Below, piece by piece: positions 26,635-36,541 of a DNA stretch of 64,000 nt (position 1 is its first letter; each line of letters opens with the position of its first letter). A program made the translations under genes and the position numbers. Under the pieces are notes generated by a model. The model saw only the letters and a list, made by a program, of their open reading frames with translations, was not told the origin of the DNA and did no database searches. The stretch is from Mangrovicella endophytica (GTDB lineage Bacteria; Pseudomonadota; Alphaproteobacteria; Rhizobiales; Rhizobiaceae): NCBI RefSeq assembly GCF_002893625.1, contig NZ_PKMZ01000008.1, positions 62,001 to 126,000 of the forward strand, read 5' to 3'.

Positions 26635-27369
26635 TTGGCAGAACCGGCTATCCGATTACGAAACGTTCATCTGACGCTCGGCAGCGGCCGCAGCGCCGTG
26701 CATGTGCTCAAAGGCGTCGGGCTAACGGTGGAGCGTGGCGAATCCGTCGGCATCGTCGGCCCGTCCGGCTCCGGCAAGTCGACGCTTCTAATGGTTCTCG
26801 CCGGGCTCGAACGCGCTGACGAAGGCCTGGTCGAGATAGCAGGACAGCCGCTGACCGGCCTCAGCGAGGACCAACTCGCCGCCTTTCGGGGCCGTTCCGT
26901 CGGCATCGTCTTCCAGTCCTTCCACCTCATCCCGAACATGACGGCGCTGGAGAATGTGGCGGTGCCGCTGGAGCTTGCCGGTCATCCCGACGCCTTCGGC
27001 CGTGCGGCGCGGGAACTCGCCGCCGTCGGCCTTGCCGAGCGGGTGACGCACTATCCGGGCGAGCTCTCCGGCGGCGAGCAGCAGCGCGTCGCCCTGGCAC
27101 GGGCGCTGGCGCCGGAGCCGGCGATCCTGATCGCCGACGAGCCGACCGGCAATCTCGACGCCGAAACGGGCCGGCAGATCGCCGACCTTCTCTTCGGCGA
27201 ACAGCGGCGGCGGCAGATGACATTGGTGCTGGTCACCCACGATACCGGCCTTGCGGCGCGCTGCGACCGGGAGATTGCGGTGCGCTCCGGCGTCATCCAT
27301 GACGACGCCCCGGTGGTAGCGCCCGCCCCAGCAAGTGCGACCGGCGCTGCCGAAGGCGCGTCGCTGTGA
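26635..27369 (+). CDS. ABC exporter ATP-binding protein, YbbA type
   Basis: 244-residue ATPase of the MacB/LolD group. Walker A GPSGSGKST is at residues 42-50, the signature is LSGGEQQR, Walker B is ILIADEPTGNLD, and the H-loop is in LVTHD. The start is the TTG at 26635, because the protein from there (MAEPAIRLRNVHLTL) matches the family length; AGGA lies 13 bp upstream. It overlaps the permease gene by 4 bp. The divergent TesA-like esterase suggests a lipid-related or envelope substrate. Confidence 0.94.
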   Translation: MAEPAIRLRNVHLTLGSGRSAVHVLKGVGLTVERGESVGIVGPSGSGKSTLLMVLAGLERADEGLVEIAGQPLTGLSEDQLAAFRGRSVGIVFQSFHLIPNMTALENVAVPLELAGHPDAFGRAARELAAVGLAERVTHYPGELSGGEQQRVALARALAPEPAILIADEPTGNLDAETGRQIADLLFGEQRRRQMTLVLVTHDTGLAARCDREIAVRSGVIHDDAPVVAPAPASATGAAEGASL

Positions 27370-29957
27370 CGGCTGCGGCGATCACGACGGCGGACGGCAG
27401 CGAGCTCGCCCGTCCGGGCAGGCTCGATCGCCTGCGCCTCGCCGCCCGCTTCGCGCTGCGCGAGATGCGCGGCGGCCTCTCCGGTTTCTACATCTTCCTG
27501 GCCTGCATCACGCTCGGCGTCGCCGCCATCGCGGCGGTGAACTCCGTCTCCACGATGATGAGCGAGGGCATCGCCTCGCAGGGACGCGAGATCCTCGGCG
27601 GCGACCTGCGCTTTTCGCTCGTGCAGCGGGAGACCTCGCCGGAGGAGCAGGCCTATCTCGACAGCCTCGGCCGCGTGTCGCAGACGATCTCGATGCGCTC
27701 CATGGTGCGCCTTCGCGACGGCAGCAAGCAGTCGCTGGCCGAGGTGAAGGCGGTGGACGGCGCCTATCCGCTGGTCGGCACCGCGGAGACGAGCGCCGCC
27801 TCGCCCCTCCCGGACTTGCTGGCTGAACGGAACGGGCGCTACGGCGCCGTCGCCGCGCCCGAGCTATTCGACCAGCTCGGCCTGAAGCCGGGATCGGTGA
27901 TCCGCCTCGGCACGGCCGAGATCGAGCTGCGTGCCATCCTGACGCGCGAGCCGGACGTCCTTGCCGAGGGCCTGATCTTCGCGCCGCGTCTGCTCGTCTC
28001 GACCGACGCCATCCGCTCCACCGGTCTGATCCAGCCCGGGAGCCTCGTCTCCTATTCCTACAAGCTGGCGCTGAACCGCGGCCCCGCTACCGCCAAGGCG
28101 GCCGAGGAGGAGGCGAAGACGCGCTTTCCCGATGCCGGCTGGAACATCCGTTCGGCCGACCGAGCCGCGCCCTCGCTCCAGCGTAATATCGAGCGCTTCG
28201 CGCAGTTCCTGACGCTGGTCGGCCTGACCGCGCTGATCGTCGGCGGCGTCGGCGTCGCCAATGCCGTCACCGCCTATCTCGACGGCAAGCGGCAGGTGAT
28301 CGCGACCTTCAAGAGCCTGGGCGCCGGCGGTGGCTTCGTCGTCACCGTCTACCTCCTGCAGATCCTCTTCATCGCGGGCGTCGGCATCGCTGCCGGCCTC
28401 GTTCTGGGTGCCATCGCGCCCTTTGTCGCAGCGGCGTTCCTGCAGCGGGTCATCCCAATCGCCGCGGAGGCCTCGGTCTATCCGACCGCGCTCGGCGTCG
28501 CCGCCCTGTTCGGCCTGCTCACGGCGCTGACCTTCGCGCTTCTGCCGCTCGGCCGGACCCGCGACGTTCCGGCGACGGCGCTCTTTCGCGAGGCGGGCGG
28601 CACGACGCGCCGGGGCATGCGCCTCGCCTTTCTCGGTGCGGCGCTCGCCATGGCGCTGGCGATCGCGGGCCTTGCCCTGCTGATGGCCGGCGACCGCCGG
28701 GTGGCACTGATCTTCCTCGCCGGTACGGCAGCCGCCTTCCTGATCCTGCGGGCGGTCGCTCTCGGGATCGCCGCACTCGCTGCCCGGGCTCCGCGCTTCC
28801 GCTCGACGCCGCTGCGGCTTGCCGTCGGCAACATTCACCGGCCCGGCGCCTTGACGCCCTCTGTCGTCCTGTCGCTCGGCCTCGGGCTGACATTGCTGGT
28901 GACGCTGGCGATCATCGACTTTGACCTGCGCCGCGAGATCGGCACCGGCATCGCTTCGCGGGCGCCGAACTTCTTCTTCGTCGACATCCAGAACGGCGAG
29001 GTCGACGGCTTCCGCAAAGAAATCGAGACGCTGGCGCCCGGCTCGACGCTGGAGGCGGCGCCGATGCTGCGCGGGCGCATCACCCGGCTGAACGGGAAGG
29101 ACGTGACCACGATCGAGGTGCCGCCGGAAGGCGCCTGGGTGCTGCGGGGCGACCGCGGCGTCACCTATTCGCCGACGCTGCCGGACAATGCCAGCCTGAC
29201 CGCCGGCACGTGGTGGCCGGCGGACTATGCCGGCGAGCCGCTGGTATCCTTCTCGGCCGAGGAGGCCGGGCAGCTCGGGCTGAAGGTCGGCGACACGCTG
29301 ACGGTCAACGTGCTTGGCCGTAACATCACGGCCAGGATCGCCAATCTGCGGGTCGTCGAATGGGAATCGCTGGCGATCAACTTCGTCATGGTGTTCTCGC
29401 CGAACGCCTTTGCGGGCGCGCCGCATTCCTGGCTGGCGACCCTCGCCATCCCCAATGCGAGCGCCGATGACGAGGGCCGGGTGCTCTCGGGCATCGGCAA
29501 GGCCTATCCCGCCGTGACGACGGTGCGGGTGAAGGACGCGCTCGACGCGGTGAACGCCCTGATCGCGCAGCTGGCACTGGCGATCCGCGTCGCGGCGGCG
29601 GTTGCACTGGTCGCCTCGGTGCTGGTGCTCTCCGGCGCGCTTGCCGCCGGCAACCGCGCCCGCATCCACGACGCGGTGGTCCTGAAGACGCTGGGCGCGA
29701 CGCGGGCGACGCTGATCCGGGCCTATACGACCGAGTACCTGCTGCTGGGCCTTGCGACAGCGGCCTTTGCCATCGGCGCCGGAGCGCTGGCGGCGTGGTT
29801 CGTCGTGTCGAGCGTCATGGACCTGCCCTTCGTCTTCGACTGGACGGTGGCATTGATGACGCTGGTGATCTCACTCGTCCTCACCGTCGGCTTCGGCCTG
29901 CTCGGGACGTGGCGGGTCCTCGGGCAGAAGGCGGCGCCCGTGCTGCGGGAGCTTTGA
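27366..29957 (+). CDS. ABC exporter permease, FtsX/YbbP type
   Basis: 863-residue membrane protein with two FtsX/MacB-type domains. An N-terminal helix precedes a large periplasmic domain. Three helices follow at about 270-400, then a central helix group, a second periplasmic domain, and three C-terminal helices. The GTG at 27366 overlaps the stop of the ATPase gene. Proteins of this size with ten helices pair with YbbA-type ATPases and are thought to move lipids or lipoprotein-like substrates by mechanotransmission. The actual substrate is unknown. Confidence 0.94.
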   Translation: MTAAAITTADGSELARPGRLDRLRLAARFALREMRGGLSGFYIFLACITLGVAAIAAVNSVSTMMSEGIASQGREILGGDLRFSLVQRETSPEEQAYLDSLGRVSQTISMRSMVRLRDGSKQSLAEVKAVDGAYPLVGTAETSAASPLPDLLAERNGRYGAVAAPELFDQLGLKPGSVIRLGTAEIELRAILTREPDVLAEGLIFAPRLLVSTDAIRSTGLIQPGSLVSYSYKLALNRGPATAKAAEEEAKTRFPDAGWNIRSADRAAPSLQRNIERFAQFLTLVGLTALIVGGVGVANAVTAYLDGKRQVIATFKSLGAGGGFVVTVYLLQILFIAGVGIAAGLVLGAIAPFVAAAFLQRVIPIAAEASVYPTALGVAALFGLLTALTFALLPLGRTRDVPATALFREAGGTTRRGMRLAFLGAALAMALAIAGLALLMAGDRRVALIFLAGTAAAFLILRAVALGIAALAARAPRFRSTPLRLAVGNIHRPGALTPSVVLSLGLGLTLLVTLAIIDFDLRREIGTGIASRAPNFFFVDIQNGEVDGFRKEIETLAPGSTLEAAPMLRGRITRLNGKDVTTIEVPPEGAWVLRGDRGVTYSPTLPDNASLTAGTWWPADYAGEPLVSFSAEEAGQLGLKVGDTLTVNVLGRNITARIANLRVVEWESLAINFVMVFSPNAFAGAPHSWLATLAIPNASADDEGRVLSGIGKAYPAVTTVRVKDALDAVNALIAQLALAIRVAAAVALVASVLVLSGALAAGNRARIHDAVVLKTLGATRATLIRAYTTEYLLLGLATAAFAIGAGALAAWFVVSSVMDLPFVFDWTVALMTLVISLVLTVGFGLLGTWRVLGQKAAPVLREL

Positions 29958-30303
29958 TGCGGCGGCGCTTCGAGTCGATCGCGAATCCAGCGCCTTGCTG
30001 CGGTCCCCGCGGCAATGCTGCGGACGAGTCGAACCGGGCTGCATCCAAGTTAGCGCTGGAGCGCTGATCTTGCCGATACTGGCGGTGAGGGTCGAGGCCT
30101 GCGAGCCTTACCGCGAATTCACCTTAACCGTGGCGAATCCGGCACCTCCAGGCCGGTTCACGTCTTGTTCGCACGGCCACAATCCGCATATTGATGGCAG
30201 GCTTGCTGGGCGTCCCGCCAGCGGCGCCTCGGCTTCCGGCGACGAGTTTTCGTCTGCCGCGGCGGCCGACACCGGACGGGACACGCAGAAGGAAGTTGGG
30301 AAA
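29958..30303 (+). other. 346-bp intergenic region upstream of the Bax inhibitor-1 gene
   Basis: No gene was found. A possible promoter TTGTTC (30165-30170), 17-bp spacer and ATATTG (30188-30193) lies 110 bp before the downstream start. No terminator was identified after the ABC permease. Confidence 0.35.
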
Positions 30304-31068
30304 ATGGCTGACTATCGCAATTACGGAGCGCGTAGCGTGCCGGCGGCCGGGTCGAGGGCGGATGCCACGATCGACCAGGGCCTGCGCAGCTACATGCTCA
30401 AGGTCTACAACCTCATGGCCGCCGGCCTCGCCATCACCGGCGTCGCGGCCTATGGCCTGTTCAGCATGGCGGTCGTCACGAACGCCGGCGGCGACATTGC
30501 CGGCCTGACGCCGCTCGGCGAAGCCGTGTTCGTTTCGCCGTTGAAGTGGGTGCTGATGTTCGCGCCGCTGGCGCTGGTGTTCTTCCTGTCCTACCGCGTC
30601 GACAAGATGAGCGTCGGTGCCGCGCAGGCGACCTTCTGGGCCTATGCCTTCCTGGTCGGCCTGTCGCTGTCGACGATCTTCCTCGTCTTCACGCAGCAGT
30701 CGATCGTCCAGGTGTTCTTCATCACCGCGGCGAGCTTCGGCGCCCTGTCGCTCTTCGGCTACACGACCAAGCGTGACCTGTCCGGAATGGGCTCGTTCCT
30801 GTTCATGGGCCTGATCGGCATCATCCTCGCCTCGATCGTGAACATCTTCCTGGCCTCCTCGGCGCTCGCCTTCGCGGTGTCGATCATCGGCGTGCTCGTC
30901 TTCGCGGGCCTCACCGCCTACGACACGCAGCAGATCAAGGAGATGTATTACGAGGGCGACGGCTCCGTCGTGATGGGCCGCAAGGCGATCATGGGCGCGC
31001 TGCGGCTCTACCTCGACTTCATCAACATGTTCATGTTCCTGCTGCAGCTCTTCGGCAACCGCAACTAA
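30304..31068 (+). CDS. Bax inhibitor-1/YccA family membrane protein
   Basis: 254-residue inner-membrane protein with seven predicted helices. Family features include YMLKVYNLMAAGLAITG before TM1 and the late segment GLTAYDTQQIKEMYYEGDG, which contains the di-Asp region that in BsYetJ forms a pH-sensitive Ca2+ leak gate. E. coli YccA modulates FtsH. The start at 30304 is preceded by AAGGAAG. It ends at a strong terminator. Confidence 0.94.
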   Translation: MADYRNYGARSVPAAGSRADATIDQGLRSYMLKVYNLMAAGLAITGVAAYGLFSMAVVTNAGGDIAGLTPLGEAVFVSPLKWVLMFAPLALVFFLSYRVDKMSVGAAQATFWAYAFLVGLSLSTIFLVFTQQSIVQVFFITAASFGALSLFGYTTKRDLSGMGSFLFMGLIGIILASIVNIFLASSALAFAVSIIGVLVFAGLTAYDTQQIKEMYYEGDGSVVMGRKAIMGALRLYLDFINMFMFLLQLFGNRN

Positions 31069-31095
31069 GCGGACCGGGATCAGCATCGGATCGGG

Positions 31096-31122
31096 AAAGG
31101 GCGGCTTCGGCCGCCCTTTTCG
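31096..31122 (+). terminator. Intrinsic terminator after the Bax inhibitor-1 gene
   Basis: The stem aaagggcggc / gccgccctttt with a TTCG tetraloop ends in TTTT. It lies 28 bp after the stop at 31068. Confidence 0.92.
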
Positions 31123-31356
31123 TTTTGGCCGCTCTTTTCGTTATGGGCCTTTCGCGGGTTCAGTCTCTTCGACATCGACGCTCCTCACTACGGTGGTGGC
31201 GCCACTTCAAGGAGGTGGGTGAGGCGGTGTGAGTGCGACGCACCCGCGCGATCGCCAAGCGAGCTTGGCGCAGACCGGCCGGCGGTGCTAACGCTCGGCC
31301 GCTGGCGCGCATCCTGCGCCGCGGGCCTGCGGGCTGCTTGTCCGGGAGACACGCGT

Positions 31357-31920
31357 TTGAGCGCCGTCATACTTCGCGATGCCACCGCCGACGATCTGAC
31401 CGAAATCACCGCCATCTATGCCGATGCCGTCCTGCACGGCACCGCGACCTATGAGCTGGTGCCGCCGGACGTCGTCGAGATGCGCGCACGCTTCATGACG
31501 ATCACCGGCCAGTCCTATCCCTATATCGTCGCGCAGGACCATCACGACCGGGTCGTCGGCTATGCCTATGCCGGGCCGTTCCGCACACGGCCGGCCTATC
31601 GCTGGACGGTGGAGGATTCGATCTACCTCACGCCGGAGATCAAGGGGCAGGGCATTGGCCGGGCGCTGCTGCTGCGCCTGATCGAACTCTGCCAGGAGGC
31701 CGGCTTCCGCCAGATGGTCGCGGTGATCGGCGATTCTGGCAACCAGCCCTCGATCCGCCTGCATGAGCGGGCGGGCTTCCGCCATACCGGCATCTTCGAG
31801 GCCTCCGGCTTCAAGTTCGGGCGCTGGATCGATACGGTGCTGATGCAGATGCAGCTCGGCGAGGGCAGCGCCACGCTCCCCGACGAGGCGCGCTATCCGG
31901 GTACGCTGTTCGGCGGCTGA
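31357..31920 (+). CDS. GNAT acetyltransferase, phosphinothricin/methionine sulfone type (YncA/PAT)
   Basis: 187-residue acetyltransferase of the PAT/YncA (MnaT) subgroup. The hallmarks are LRDATADDLTEITAIYADAVLHGTATYE at the N-terminus, the acetyl-CoA loop IKGQGIGRALL and NQPSIRLHERAGFRHTG. Such enzymes acetylate methionine sulfone/sulfoximine or phosphinothricin. The TTG at 31357 is used as the start: GGGAG lies about 9 bp upstream and the conserved domain begins immediately. The frame further upstream is low-complexity. Confidence 0.9.
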   Translation: MSAVILRDATADDLTEITAIYADAVLHGTATYELVPPDVVEMRARFMTITGQSYPYIVAQDHHDRVVGYAYAGPFRTRPAYRWTVEDSIYLTPEIKGQGIGRALLLRLIELCQEAGFRQMVAVIGDSGNQPSIRLHERAGFRHTGIFEASGFKFGRWIDTVLMQMQLGEGSATLPDEARYPGTLFGG

Positions 31921-32034
31921 TCAGGCGCGGGAATAGCGTCGCTCCTCTTAAGGCTGTTCCGCCGAGCGAAAGCTCTCCCCTCGGCATGTCGATGGCGAGC
32001 GGCCGGCGCGTGCTTCGCCGGCCAGCCGCCATCC

Positions 32035-33195
32035 TCAATGCGACGAGCCGCGCGCGCTGCGCTTCTTGGCCCAGGACAGGATGAGCGCGGCCGGAACGGC
32101 GACGGCGAGCTGGCCGAGCGAGACGCGCTCACGCCCCTTGCTGTCGAGCGGCCTGCCTCGGCCGCTATGGCCGGATCCCGCCTCGTCGTCCACACCCTTG
32201 TTGAAGCCGGTGCCGCCTTTCGGCGCCTCGCGCACCCCCGCGACACTGTCGGCCATGGTGGCGTCGCGCCGCCCGAGCGGGCGCGGCGTGCCCGTTGTCG
32301 TATCCCGCGCCGTCTGGTGCTCCATCTCCGAATTCAACTCGGCCCCGACGATCAGGATGATCATGGTCAGCCAGATCCAGGTCATGAAGCCGATCATCGC
32401 GCCGAGCGAGCCGTAGGTCGCGTCGTAGGAGCCGAAGTTCGCCGTGTACCAGGAGAACAGGATCGAGACGACGGCGGTGAGCACCAGCGTCAGGATCGAG
32501 CCCGGCGTGATCCACTGCCATTGCGCCGAGTCACGCGACGGACCCCAGCGGTAAAGCGCGGCGACGCCGAGCGACATGACCAGGATCGCCGCAGCGAGAC
32601 TGACCAAAGTGATGAGCCACTCGAAGCCCTCGCCGAGATAGAAGAGGTCGAGCACGGCCGGCAGCACCACGACGAGGCCGATCATGATCAGCGCCGTGAC
32701 AACGATGCCGAGCGTGAAGGTCAGCGACACCGCGTTGAGGACAATGAAGGAGCGCTCCTCCCGCTCGTTATAGGCGACGTTCATCGCCTCGAAGAGCGAC
32801 TTCACGCCGGCATTGGCGCTCCAGAGCGAGATGGCGAGCGAGATGACGAAGGTGAAACCGAGCGTGGTGTCGCGCGCCGTAGTGAGGCGCGTCAGTTGCT
32901 CGTCGAGGATCTGCAGGCCGCCGGCGGGGATGATGCCTTGCAGCGTGCTCAGATGCTCGCCCACGACCGCCGGATCGGAGAACAACCCGTAGAGCGAGAC
33001 CAGCGAGGTCAGACCCGGAATGAAGGCGAGAAGGAGATAGTAGGTGACGCCCGCGGCGATCAGCGTCACGCGGTCTTCGCCGATCTGTTCGTAGGTGCGC
33101 CAGAGGATGTCCTTCCAGCCCTGCACCGGAATCTCGGTCGGGCTGGTCGCGCCTCTGCCCCGGTTGTCGCCCGCCACCTGTCCCGGCTGCCGCAT
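32035..33195 (-). CDS. YihY/BrkB-family inner-membrane protein
   Basis: 386-residue membrane protein with six predicted helices over residues about 40-285. Family stretches are visible: DRVTLIAAGVTYYLLLAFIPGLTSLVSLYG, and later GAMIGFMTWIWLTMIILIVGAELNSEMEHQT. The C-terminal 90 residues are hydrophilic and Gly/Arg-rich with a short hydrophobic segment near the end. The family was once called ribonuclease BN, which is not supported. Its true role is unknown; an envelope role is likely. Confidence 0.92.
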   Translation of the reverse strand: MRQPGQVAGDNRGRGATSPTEIPVQGWKDILWRTYEQIGEDRVTLIAAGVTYYLLLAFIPGLTSLVSLYGLFSDPAVVGEHLSTLQGIIPAGGLQILDEQLTRLTTARDTTLGFTFVISLAISLWSANAGVKSLFEAMNVAYNEREERSFIVLNAVSLTFTLGIVVTALIMIGLVVVLPAVLDLFYLGEGFEWLITLVSLAAAILVMSLGVAALYRWGPSRDSAQWQWITPGSILTLVLTAVVSILFSWYTANFGSYDATYGSLGAMIGFMTWIWLTMIILIVGAELNSEMEHQTARDTTTGTPRPLGRRDATMADSVAGVREAPKGGTGFNKGVDDEAGSGHSGRGRPLDSKGRERVSLGQLAVAVPAALILSWAKKRSARGSSH

Positions 33196-33326
33196 CGCTT
33201 GTCCCTTGCCGCATCATCCATCTGCGAGAGGCGCAACGCGGAGAAGCTAGGATCGATCCTCGCCGGCCCTTCGATAGCGCAGGCGGAGGGTGATTGGTGC
33301 TGCGGACGGCCGTGGCGGCCGGAGCT

Positions 33327-33704
33327 TCAGGCGCGGTCGACGAGGCGCAGCGCCTTGTCGAAGACGCGCAGGACGGCTGCGAGATCATGGCCGCGCCGCA
33401 TCACCAGCCCGCCGGCAGCGACCACGCAATACGCACCCTGGCGCCGGGCGAGCTTGGGGTCCTTTTCGATCCGGTAGAGCGGCATCTCGCTGGAGCGGCG
33501 GAAGATGGAGAAGACGGCCCGGTCCTTCAGCGTGTCGATCGCGTAATCCCGCCACTCGCCGGCGGCGACCATGCGGCCGTAGACCCGGAGGATCTCGGAC
33601 AGTTCACGCCTGTCGAAGGAGACGACCGGCAGGCTCGAGGCGCGGCGGACCTCGGCAAGGTTGATCGGAGCCGCACCCTCGCGCTCACCCGTCAGATCAC
33701 TCAA
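33327..33704 (-). CDS. DUF2794 protein
   Basis: 125-residue cytoplasmic protein conserved in Alphaproteobacteria. The core VVSFDRRELSEILRVYGRMVAAGEWRDYAIDTLKDRAVFSIFRRSSEMPLYRIEKDPKL is the DUF2794 signature. No catalytic motif is evident and the function is unknown. The gene stands alone between brkB and the cystine ABC operon. A small dyad lies about 42 bp upstream. Confidence 0.9.
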   Translation of the reverse strand: MSDLTGEREGAAPINLAEVRRASSLPVVSFDRRELSEILRVYGRMVAAGEWRDYAIDTLKDRAVFSIFRRSSEMPLYRIEKDPKLARRQGAYCVVAAGGLVMRRGHDLAAVLRVFDKALRLVDRA

Positions 33705-34194
33705 GACCAGTCCTCGCCGCCTCGTTCGACGGGATGCGCCAGGAGCGTATCGCTTAAGGATACGAGCAGGCGCGCCGCACCGTCATCGTCCTGTCAATAT
33801 GGGGCCGCGCCCGGCGCTTTGGCAACGCTGCCGCGACGTTGCGCCCGTTCCCGATGCCGCATTTTCGCTTCCCGGCGAGGCGGCGCGGGTGTGCCGGCCC
33901 GTCCGCAATCGGGCGTACCGCCATACGGCGCCAGCCTTACCGTGCCGGCTACGCAAATGCGGGAAGCGATCCGGCGTGCGAGCAAGGTCGGCGCCCTACT
34001 TACGGCAGCGAGCAGGTGAGCCGGTTCGAGCGCCTCTGCAAAAACTTTGCGCGCTCTGCTCACTTTTCAGGACGCTGCAGGCGCATTCCTGCCCATCCCG
34101 CAGGCTGCCATCCTTGTCGATGCAGCGCTGCTCGATCAGATTCATGCTCATCCCAACAGCGGCCGATGACGCCGCCACATATCGGACAATCACG
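33705..34194. other. 490-bp intergenic region between DUF2794 and the cystine ABC operon
   Basis: No convincing gene was found, though an open frame runs through it on the plus strand. A dyad CGTATC-N7-GATACG is at 33746-33764, near the DUF2794 start. The right half must contain the ABC operon promoter; I see no clear -35/-10 pair, riboswitch or terminator. It is the longest gap in the window. Confidence 0.4.
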
Positions 34195-34965
34195 ATGAAG
34201 TGGAATGCTCTCCTCGCCGCCGCCGGTCTTGCGGCGCTCCTCGCCGGCCCGGCGACCGCACAGTCGAATCTCGACGAGATCAAGTCCGCCGGCGCGCTGA
34301 AGATCGGCACCGAAGGCACCTATGCGCCCTTCACCTTTCACGATGCGAGCGGCGCTCTGGTCGGTTTCGACGTCGAGATCGGCCGTGCGGTCGCCGAACG
34401 CCTCGGCGTCAAGGCCGAGTTCCTCGAAGGCAAATGGGACGGGCTGATCGCCGGTCTCGACGCCAACCGCTACGATGCGGTGATCAACCAGGTCGGCATC
34501 ACCGAGGAGCGCAAGAAGAAGTACGACTTCTCCGAGCCCTATATCGCGTCCAAGGCGGTGCTGATCGTCAAGGCCGACAATAACGAGATCAAGGATTTCC
34601 CCGATCTGAAGGGCAAGCGCTCGGCACAGTCGCTGACCAGCAACTTCGGCAAGCTCGCCGAGACGAACGGCGCCGAGCTCGTCGGCACGGACGGCTTCGA
34701 CCAGTCGATCCAGTTGGTGCTGCAGGGCCGCGCTGACGCAACGATCAACGACAGCCTGTCCTTCTACGACTTCAAGAAGGCCAAGCCCGACGCGCCGGTG
34801 AAGATCGCCGCCGAGGAGGCGAACGCCGAGCATTCCGGCATCATCATCCGCAAGAACGAGCCGGAGCTTCTCGCCGCCATCAACAAGGCCCTTGAAGACA
34901 TCAAGGCCGACGGCACCTACAAGGCGATCTCGGATAAGTATTTCGGGCAGGACGTGTCGCAGTAA
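34195..34965 (+). CDS. Periplasmic cystine/amino-acid-binding protein of ABC transporter
   Basis: 256-residue solute-binding protein of family 3. A Sec signal covers residues 1-22 (MKWNALLAAAGLAALLAGPATAQ). The ligand-binding fold shows IGTEGTYAPFTFHDASGALVGFDVEIGRAVAERLG and YDAVINQVGITEERKKKYDFSEPY. The N-Q-V-G-I-T-x-E-R-K-x-K-Y-D-F-S segment is typical of cystine binders (TcyJ/FliY). I start at 34195 because the signal peptide begins there. It is the first gene of a three-gene uptake operon. Confidence 0.92.
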   Translation: MKWNALLAAAGLAALLAGPATAQSNLDEIKSAGALKIGTEGTYAPFTFHDASGALVGFDVEIGRAVAERLGVKAEFLEGKWDGLIAGLDANRYDAVINQVGITEERKKKYDFSEPYIASKAVLIVKADNNEIKDFPDLKGKRSAQSLTSNFGKLAETNGAELVGTDGFDQSIQLVLQGRADATINDSLSFYDFKKAKPDAPVKIAAEEANAEHSGIIIRKNEPELLAAINKALEDIKADGTYKAISDKYFGQDVSQ

Positions 34966-34997
34966 GCCACGCCGCCCAAGCTTGAAAAGGAAGCCGC

Positions 34998-35678
34998 ATG
35001 CCGGATTGGCTGCAGCTGATGCTGAATTCGCTGGGGCCGCTCCTTTGGGCGGCCCTTGTTTTCACCGCCCCGCTCACCCTCCTCTCCTTCGTCCTGGGGC
35101 TCAGCCTCGGCCTCGTCGTCGCCCTGATCCGCCTGTTCGGCCCGCGCCCGCTGGTGGCCGTGGTTCGCTTCTATGTCTGGGTGATCCGCGGCACGCCGCT
35201 GCTCGTCCAGCTGTTCCTGATCTTCTACGGCCTGCCGAGCGCCGGCATCGTGCTCGACGCCTTCACCGCGGCGCTGATCGGCTTCACGCTGAATGTCGGC
35301 GCCTATACGTCCGAGATCATCAGGGCGGTGATCGCCTCGGTGCCGCGCGGCCAGTGGGAGGCCGCCTATTCCATCGGCATGAGTTGGGCGCAGGCGATGC
35401 GGCGTACCATCCTGCCGCAGGCGGCGCGCACCGCCGTGCCGCCGCTCTCCAACACCTTCATCTCGCTGGTCAAGGATACCTCGCTCGCCGCCGCGATCAC
35501 CGTGCCGGAGCTGTTCCAGTCGGCGCAGCGGATCGTTGCCGTCACCTATGAGCCGCTGATCCTGTATGTCGAGGCGGCGCTGATCTATCTCGTCCTGTCC
35601 TCCGTGCTGTCCGCCCTGCAGGTGCGGCTGGAGCACCGTCTCAACCGCTATGGCGGCTTCCTGGAGGCGCGCGCATGA
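34998..35678 (+). CDS. Cystine-type amino-acid ABC transporter permease
   Basis: 226-residue inner-membrane permease of the HisM/TcyL group with about five helices. The ATPase-coupling EAA loop is REAAYSIGMSWAQAMRRTILPQA-like (here QWEAAYSIGMSWAQAMRRTILPQAAR). AAGGAAG precedes the ATG. It lies 32 bp downstream of the binding-protein gene and overlaps the ATPase gene by 4 bp. Confidence 0.94.
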   Translation: MPDWLQLMLNSLGPLLWAALVFTAPLTLLSFVLGLSLGLVVALIRLFGPRPLVAVVRFYVWVIRGTPLLVQLFLIFYGLPSAGIVLDAFTAALIGFTLNVGAYTSEIIRAVIASVPRGQWEAAYSIGMSWAQAMRRTILPQAARTAVPPLSNTFISLVKDTSLAAAITVPELFQSAQRIVAVTYEPLILYVEAALIYLVLSSVLSALQVRLEHRLNRYGGFLEARA

Positions 35679-36463
35679 TCGAGCTGATCGACATCGACAA
35701 GCGCTTCGGCGATCTGCATGTCCTGAAAGGCGTGTCGAGACGCTTCGCCGAGGGCAGCGTCACCGCGCTGGTTGGCCCGTCAGGCGGCGGCAAGAGCACG
35801 CTGCTTCGCTGCATCAATTTGCTTGAAGTGCCGACGTCCGGAACCGTGCGGATCGGCGAGGCGTCGATCACCTTCACGCCCGGCCGCCGGACCCGCTGGT
35901 CGGAGATCCAGGCGCTGCGCCGGCAGACCGGCATGGTGTTCCAGAACTTCCAGCTGTTCCCGCACCGCACCGCCATCGAGAACGTCATGGAAGGCCTCGT
36001 GACGGTGCTCGGCTGGTCGAAGGATCGGGCGAAGGCCCGTGCGCTGGAACTTCTGGATCGTGTCGGGCTCGCCAGCAAGGCCGATGCCTGGCCCTCGACG
36101 CTCTCGGGTGGGCAGCAGCAGCGCGTCGCCATCGCCCGCGCACTGGCACCATCGCCCCGCGTGCTTCTCTGCGACGAGCCGACATCGGCGCTGGATCCCG
36201 AACTTGCCGAGGAAGTGGTGGAAGTGCTGGCGGGCCTGGCGCGCGAAGGCACGACGATGGTGATGGCGACGCACGATTTGAGGCTCGCCTCGCGGGTGGC
36301 GCAGGAGGTGGTGTTCCTCGACGCCGGCGTCGTCGTCGAGACCGGGCCGGCCCGAGACGTGTTCGATCGCCCGCAGCGTGAGCGCACCAAGCGCTTCCTC
36401 GCCTCGCTGGCGGCGGCCAGTGGCGCCGAGGCAGCAGGGACATCAACTGGACCGGCAGGATAA
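35675..36463 (+). CDS. Cystine-type amino-acid ABC transporter ATPase
   Basis: 262-residue ATPase of the polar amino-acid family (GlnQ/TcyN). Walker A is GPSGGGKST, then the Q-loop in FQNFQLFPHRTAIENV, the signature LSGGQQQR, and Walker B LLCDEPTSALDPE. The start overlaps the permease stop (ATGA). With the two upstream genes it forms a complete importer, most likely for cystine or a related amino acid. Confidence 0.94.
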   Translation: MIELIDIDKRFGDLHVLKGVSRRFAEGSVTALVGPSGGGKSTLLRCINLLEVPTSGTVRIGEASITFTPGRRTRWSEIQALRRQTGMVFQNFQLFPHRTAIENVMEGLVTVLGWSKDRAKARALELLDRVGLASKADAWPSTLSGGQQQRVAIARALAPSPRVLLCDEPTSALDPELAEEVVEVLAGLAREGTTMVMATHDLRLASRVAQEVVFLDAGVVVETGPARDVFDRPQRERTKRFLASLAAASGAEAAGTSTGPAG

Positions 36464-36541
36464 CGGACCGGCGGTCGGCTCCGGTGCGCGGCTTGTGCCT
36501 TTGTCCGGCGCAGAGACAAGCCGTCGCGTGGTGTTCCGCCG

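Noticed and set aside
33705-34194. Possible small gene or riboswitch in the 490-bp gap
   Set aside because: Open frames there have no start with a ribosome site and no family resemblance; I could not fit a known riboswitch core.
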